Assembly (NCBI GenBank): GCA_017560085.1
Contig: JAFYPA010000090.1
Coordinates: forward strand, 1 to 32,261
DNA: 32,261 nucleotides
Direction of reading: 5' to 3'
From: Clostridia bacterium
GTDB taxonomy: Bacteria > Bacillota > Clostridia > Oscillospirales > CAG-382
In this document: piece after piece, positions 30,201 to 32,261 of the stretch
Layout: every line of letters begins with the position of its first letter
Numbering within the stretch: the stretch's first letter is position 1
Made by a program: the position numbers and the translations under genes
Notes under the pieces: model-generated
The model's input: the letters and a program-made list of their open reading frames with translations, nothing else
Databases searched by the model: none
What the model was told of the DNA's origin: nothing

Positions 30201-32002
30201 GAACCTTCATCTACGAAGCATCCCTTCTTCCCGGTGAGTATACCGTAAGAGTTATAAAGGGCGGATATATCACAAGAGAAGCACCCGTAACCGTTACTGA
30301 GGCGTGCGAATTACCCGAAATAGTTATTTCCGCGGGAGACACCACCGACGCAAGCGGTAAGGGTGACGGCGTTGTTGATGTAGACGACTTTGTAAGAGTT
30401 CTCAAGGGCTTCTCAAAGGATTTCCCCGTTGACAGCTATCTCTACGCTCTTGACGTAAACGAGGACGGAATAGTAAATGTATCCGACCTTGCAGTAATAA
30501 AGGGTGCAATGACAAGAAGAGCATCCGTTACTGAAATCGTTACCGAGATTGACAGATCAATGAAGCTCGGCGACTGGAGTCTTGCCCTTTCCGAAAGCAC
30601 AATCACGGTTGTCGGCGGAAGCGAAAAGGCAATCGAGGGTGCACGCGCATACATCGAAAACGAGTGTATGAACGGCAACGAATATGCAGGTCCCGGCAAT
30701 ATGACTCACACTCAGGACTACGAAATTTACGATATATCCGTTGCGGATAAGTGTCTTGGCGACTACAGAATCGTTATCCCCGAAAACGACGAAACGGCTC
30801 TTGAATACGCACAGTACATCCGTGACTACATTGCGGAGGTATCCGGCTTCGGACTTGATATCGTTTACGACACAGAGGCGGAAGCAGTCTGCGAAATCAT
30901 TGTAGGCGACACCGCAAGACGCGAAAATCCCATTGACGACATCCATAAGTACCTCACATACGAGGAAAACGGAAAGCTCTATGTATTCTACGGTGACGAG
31001 CAGGCGGCGGAAATGGCGTGTCTCGACCTTTGCGAAAAGATTCTCGGCAAGGAAAGTGGAGGCTTTGACGGTTTAAATGTAGAGGTGACAATCGGAGCAA
31101 GATGCGAAGGCGAATGGTCCGTTCTCACACGCTTCGGCGTAATGGCTGATACCCACGTCGGAGAGGGCAAGAACTGGGCTAACTACGACTGGCTCCAGTC
31201 CACCTTCGATAACTTTGAAAAGATTCACGCAGAAAACCCACTTGACTTCCTTGTAGGCCTCGGAGACCTTATCGACGACGGCTACGCAAGCACCTATGCA
31301 ACAGACTACGCAACCTACCTCGAGCAGGTAAAGGGACTTGACATCTGTGACCCCGTAAACCCCGTAGAGGGCAGAGCCGAGGGCAAGATTCCCCACTACG
31401 AGCTCTGCGGTAACCACGACCCCGTAGGTGTGGGCATCGGCGGTGCGGGAAGCATCAGATTTATGAAGAACGGTCTGTGGTACACGGAAAACGAGAACGG
31501 CGAAAAGGTAGCTCACATCGCATTCTTCACGGACTACGGCGGATATCCGCTTTACAACAAGGACTACTCGGGCAGTACAAACAGCTACCGCTCCTACGGT
31601 AAGGCAAACGACGAAATGGTAAAATTCGTTGAGGAATCCATAATAGCGGCAAAGGAAGAGGGCGCAATACACGTTATCCTCTACAACCACTACGGTATTG
31701 CCCAGGATCTCGGTGCACCTGTTCTTCCCGAAACGGGACTTGAAAAGATTGCACAGGTCTGCGAAAAGTACGGCATCAAGCTGTTCTTCAACGGTCACGA
31801 GCACGACAATCCCTATACGCTCAGACGTTACAAGGACATTTACGACTACGATGCATCAATGACCTGCTCAAGACACTCTGTTGTTGAAATCACAACACTC
31901 CGTGCCAAGGTTACAATCTACAACAAGGACGGCTCTGTTTACCGTGAGGACATCGTTCCTCTTTCGGGCAGAGGCGAGGCTAAGCAGACTATGGCGAAGT
32001 GA
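24221..32002 (+). CDS. Giant secreted protein with beta-helix repeats, internal dockerin and C-terminal metallophosphoesterase
   Basis: The 2593-residue protein has a signal peptide (about 1-26, VYA). The order is: a jelly-roll-like domain (about 30-215); an InlB B-type repeat (to 293); three pectate-lyase-like beta-helix segments starting near 293, 797 and 1296, with InlB B-type repeats between them; a beta-sandwich (about 1783-1940); a Cna-B-like domain (about 1945-2035); a type I dockerin (about 2038-2105; second loop DVNEDGIVNVSD); a region resembling the N-terminal domain of alpha-glucuronidases (about 2110-2295; DYRIVIPEND, then EIIVGDTAR); and a calcineurin-like phosphoesterase (2300-2593). 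The last has all metal motifs: Asp2310-x-His2312, Asp2349 (GDLIDD), Asn2398-His-Asp, His2490, and GHEH (2526/2528). It probably hydrolyses an extracellular phosphoester; the substrate is unknown. The reading frame is open upstream, but the promoter at 24120 and the signal peptide fix this start. Confidence 0.88.
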   Translation: MKKRILSAVLSVLMILGTQMSFVYADDTVAELGAEFTQNVLSAKGGNLALERKNYSQRTGDWDSEAEVYFERYISTTTNSSDNQDSGTGSNAFYIGHWSIGVIPVKDIEGGIYIGVYAKTNSASKPSYSPMKLKDASGATVNGNFEGFAEKAFAGSGEWEFNKIPISFSDAVATFEHGQLRLGTAKDCYFDLAAWGIFASSVSDDDAKAALISASKATDSEVNTVTILDRNENVASVVNLLKNKSTTLPSFENTATSAFKGWTSTKGSYAVIAEGGASYTPTADVTLYPVWVDYVRFVDETASANGNGYTPDSPYNKFASAATDLALTGGTIVIMGTMDITDEVTAEVEDVTALSSPSNTGDLVITSVYGGVDYRTYGAKLKIAGTQFGYVENPGKITFTGLDIISTSWNNWNFNGHDAEITESCTVKTADGGNLSNIQILMFQGGEGLNKTYDYKKHKTFTIGNENNISVILGTRSETTMGSADVIINGKLSNVIVSNNTYEKTDWLDTSPRFGQLTVDGDVRITVNGSLTSKIYAKLHYLTADTYDYGLKKIVGSLGVIIADGATYRATIDDIVKERTEGIWFTLAAAKNTTLSYGEGARNVVLTLGDGLDYNFANLKNSDTNKTYAFFIDDGEAEIYIPESGSYTITLSKNESKTVTLVDKVAGTSPEPLTTISVLTVTLPALSNTETHKFMGWTDVEDGTEAKYAGESSYKVTDDITLYAVWTEAETYTVTFMADGKEFDSFTGIEGKAVVYPTAYPEKNGYYFKKWDKTIETIGTEDITVNAVFVSVDEVGYIYYLTDDAEDGGNGSYNAPFNSLKAACEALNKTGGTVVLTGKTYTEYQPKLIGTKDVVFTALDPVTGVDYSGGFVDGEYVGAHFLLINKSTGNGTGTFWGGANYQTGKITVRDIDFVNNGTAQHWTFDGHPFEIGENVAVYNGTNGKESYFFFGGTSGDNGAIPHAVKGVFRSPTSSARNWLARAGTTAITVDSADYDFYEKGVLNLCNDNATTGVTINGPIRVTLYENASDTRLFFGRTNTIFGTKTYASVILNDGTTVKNEMETTEGVTGLIGKVYTIKSPVGGTVTHTETRGKYNVESDTYNYAELVNKDGETVDEAIIVGGGLLSAPDYGEYSVVYSTKSVYSAQYVTSPYDELCPDSYAVTSDMTDKHTITLPTLKNQEAHRFMGWATAEDADTAEYAGGASYTLGGAVTFYAVWEALPTATVTFKNDNGEVIHTVTNFVGAPITFPENNPFRYGEKLLGYAYEGTTDILSADAVLPESNKTALPVWGAVPAGEVRLYVNSVSGNDSNSGLSPDAPLATIAKAVSTIAKDGGYIILTGGTITLTGGWNNKGDITLTSYDALSDISYKATTLASDKLSFVDGAVVLYSPTMFGMTVMDGKITIENIAMLNRASYQFLNFNGHPYEIGEGISVYLQANEESAISRGVLYIRSLGESNSINTLDDGITFTVNTVDASNVVLNILGKANNTIPGVNLTVNTKYTGDLKFGNDSGGGKATVVGDSRFTFNAGLTKAMTFQSAYTNPIEGNVYALFNNGSAANLSALVFAQGYGLYTVRSGDKATLAHGKEAGTFELTLGDGYSYRFAKLLNTDGVIVDYVEIKDGKALLTLPASGDYSVDYTDVSCHRISFVTGDENIVIGNMWCEDNTDVEIPNDLYRYSYIFGGWTDGTKTYTDGIIAMPEENITLTAIWTEAPEYTVSFDANGSDIEAPASVTDYENEKLVLENKKSDTVTFLGWSENPDATIGVLNHVITKDTTLYAITTAEPVYIIDSHYRGDPEDYTGDRCQFRRYVIDVYLENAVASSGVFKLNTDNGFLYYLGHVPVAGIEATVTRTGSSGTVSGYPGLQYSTTKTIEFSWTSEAPIDTLGGRRRIARIMMYYSSWGMGYDEVEKRTTDEVVSPFAGFTAKADDKTALVSANFYKGIKDEEVSVVGKVTLEGRESGCGAAYDLAKLYILDSAGDAVDYIVLENEETTSRTFIYEASLLPGEYTVRVIKGGYITREAPVTVTEACELPEIVISAGDTTDASGKGDGVVDVDDFVRVLKGFSKDFPVDSYLYALDVNEDGIVNVSDLAVIKGAMTRRASVTEIVTEIDRSMKLGDWSLALSESTITVVGGSEKAIEGARAYIENECMNGNEYAGPGNMTHTQDYEIYDISVADKCLGDYRIVIPENDETALEYAQYIRDYIAEVSGFGLDIVYDTEAEAVCEIIVGDTARRENPIDDIHKYLTYEENGKLYVFYGDEQAAEMACLDLCEKILGKESGGFDGLNVEVTIGARCEGEWSVLTRFGVMADTHVGEGKNWANYDWLQSTFDNFEKIHAENPLDFLVGLGDLIDDGYASTYATDYATYLEQVKGLDICDPVNPVEGRAEGKIPHYELCGNHDPVGVGIGGAGSIRFMKNGLWYTENENGEKVAHIAFFTDYGGYPLYNKDYSGSTNSYRSYGKANDEMVKFVEESIIAAKEEGAIHVILYNHYGIAQDLGAPVLPETGLEKIAQVCEKYGIKLFFNGHEHDNPYTLRRYKDIYDYDASMTCSRHSVVEITTLRAKVTIYNKDGSVYREDIVPLSGRGEAKQTMAK

Positions 32003-32008
32003 GAAAAA

Positions 32009-32038
32009 AGCTGTTCCCGAAAGGGGACAGCTTTTTTT
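32009..32038 (+). terminator. Rho-independent terminator of the third giant gene
   Basis: AGCTGTTCCC pairs with GGGGACAGCT around a GAAA tetraloop (32019-32022), preceded by an A run and followed by seven T. A canonical strong terminator immediately after the stop codon. Confidence 0.92.
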
Positions 32039-32040
32039 AA

Positions 32041-32261
32041 TGCATAATGCATAATGCATAATTGGATTGCTTCGCAATCTTGAAATTTGAAATTCGGCAT
32101 TCGGAATTTTTATTTATTGAAAATTGGTGCGGTGATAAATTGGAATTTGTCGGTGAGGTTTGTTCACCCTCTAATCATCGTGTAAATTGCGATTATTGCG
32201 ATTCCTGCTACCCCTCATCAGTCAGCTTCGCTGACAGCTTCCCCCTCGTGGGAAGCCATTA
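32041..32261. repeat. Extragenic repeats: tandem TGCATAA units and palindromic elements
   Basis: No gene is seen here. The stretch holds three tandem TGCATAA units (32041-32060), a small hairpin GATTGC-TTC-GCAATC (about 32064-32078), alternating AAATTTGAAATTC and ATTCGG motifs, and at the edge a palindromic element with GTCAGC-TTC-GCTGAC followed by GCTTCCCCC-TCGT-GGGAAGC (about 32220-32257). From general knowledge, similar AGCTTC-rich palindromes recur between genes in gut Clostridia. The last element may run past the window. Confidence 0.55.

Overview
The window looks like chromosomal DNA from an anaerobic, low-to-mid GC Firmicute, most likely an uncultured gut-type Clostridia (Oscillospirales/Ruminococcaceae-like). 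The reasons are strong GGAGG ribosome sites, sigma-A promoters with 17-bp spacers, an oxygen-sensitive glycyl radical enzyme, ferredoxin-type Fe-S proteins, type I dockerins, Listeria-Bacteroides (InlB B-type) repeats, and extragenic repeats at the right edge of a kind I associate with gut Clostridia. The taxonomic call is inference. No rRNA, tRNA, CRISPR array or intact insertion sequence was seen.

Layout. (1) 1-2254: an operon of two paralogous single-pass membrane proteins followed by an ECF-type sigma factor, closed by hairpins shared with the convergent ychF gene (2277-3371, minus). (2) 3567-5230: a visibly AT-richer island with an XRE repressor under a consensus promoter holding a probable operator, a 44-codon remnant of an ImmA/IrrE-type peptidase, two paralogous ~95-residue proteins of unknown function, a degenerate third copy, and a mini-ORF overlapping a terminator. 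It looks like a decayed mobile-element fragment. (3) 5228-7474 (minus): a glycyl radical enzyme with no activase in the window. (4) 7475-7877: a regulatory region with a 33-codon relic of an amide hydrolase gene, a 17-bp inverted repeat and a strong promoter. (5) 7878-18463: two adjacent secreted repeat proteins (2414 and 1105 residues), both ending in a dockerin; the first begins with a complete alkaline phosphatase domain. (6) 18604-21835: an AraC regulator divergent from a 770-residue Fe-S protein built of two complete epoxyqueuosine reductase/reductive dehalogenase-like modules around a degenerate third. (7) 21924-23967 (minus): a three-gene operon of Ntn-type amide hydrolase, rhodanese lipoprotein and Nudix hydrolase. 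(8) 24221-32002: a third giant secreted protein (2593 residues) with three parallel-beta-helix-like segments, an internal dockerin and a C-terminal calcineurin-like phosphoesterase.

How the parts may work together. The most distinctive system is the trio of giant secreted proteins. They share a signal peptide, beta-helix-like repeats, InlB B-type repeats and a dockerin, and two of them carry a complete but unrelated phosphatase, one N-terminal and one C-terminal. My inference is a dockerin-anchored extracellular phosphatase or adhesin assembly. The second point of interest is the AraC-linked three-module Fe-S protein. Both need structural or experimental confirmation.
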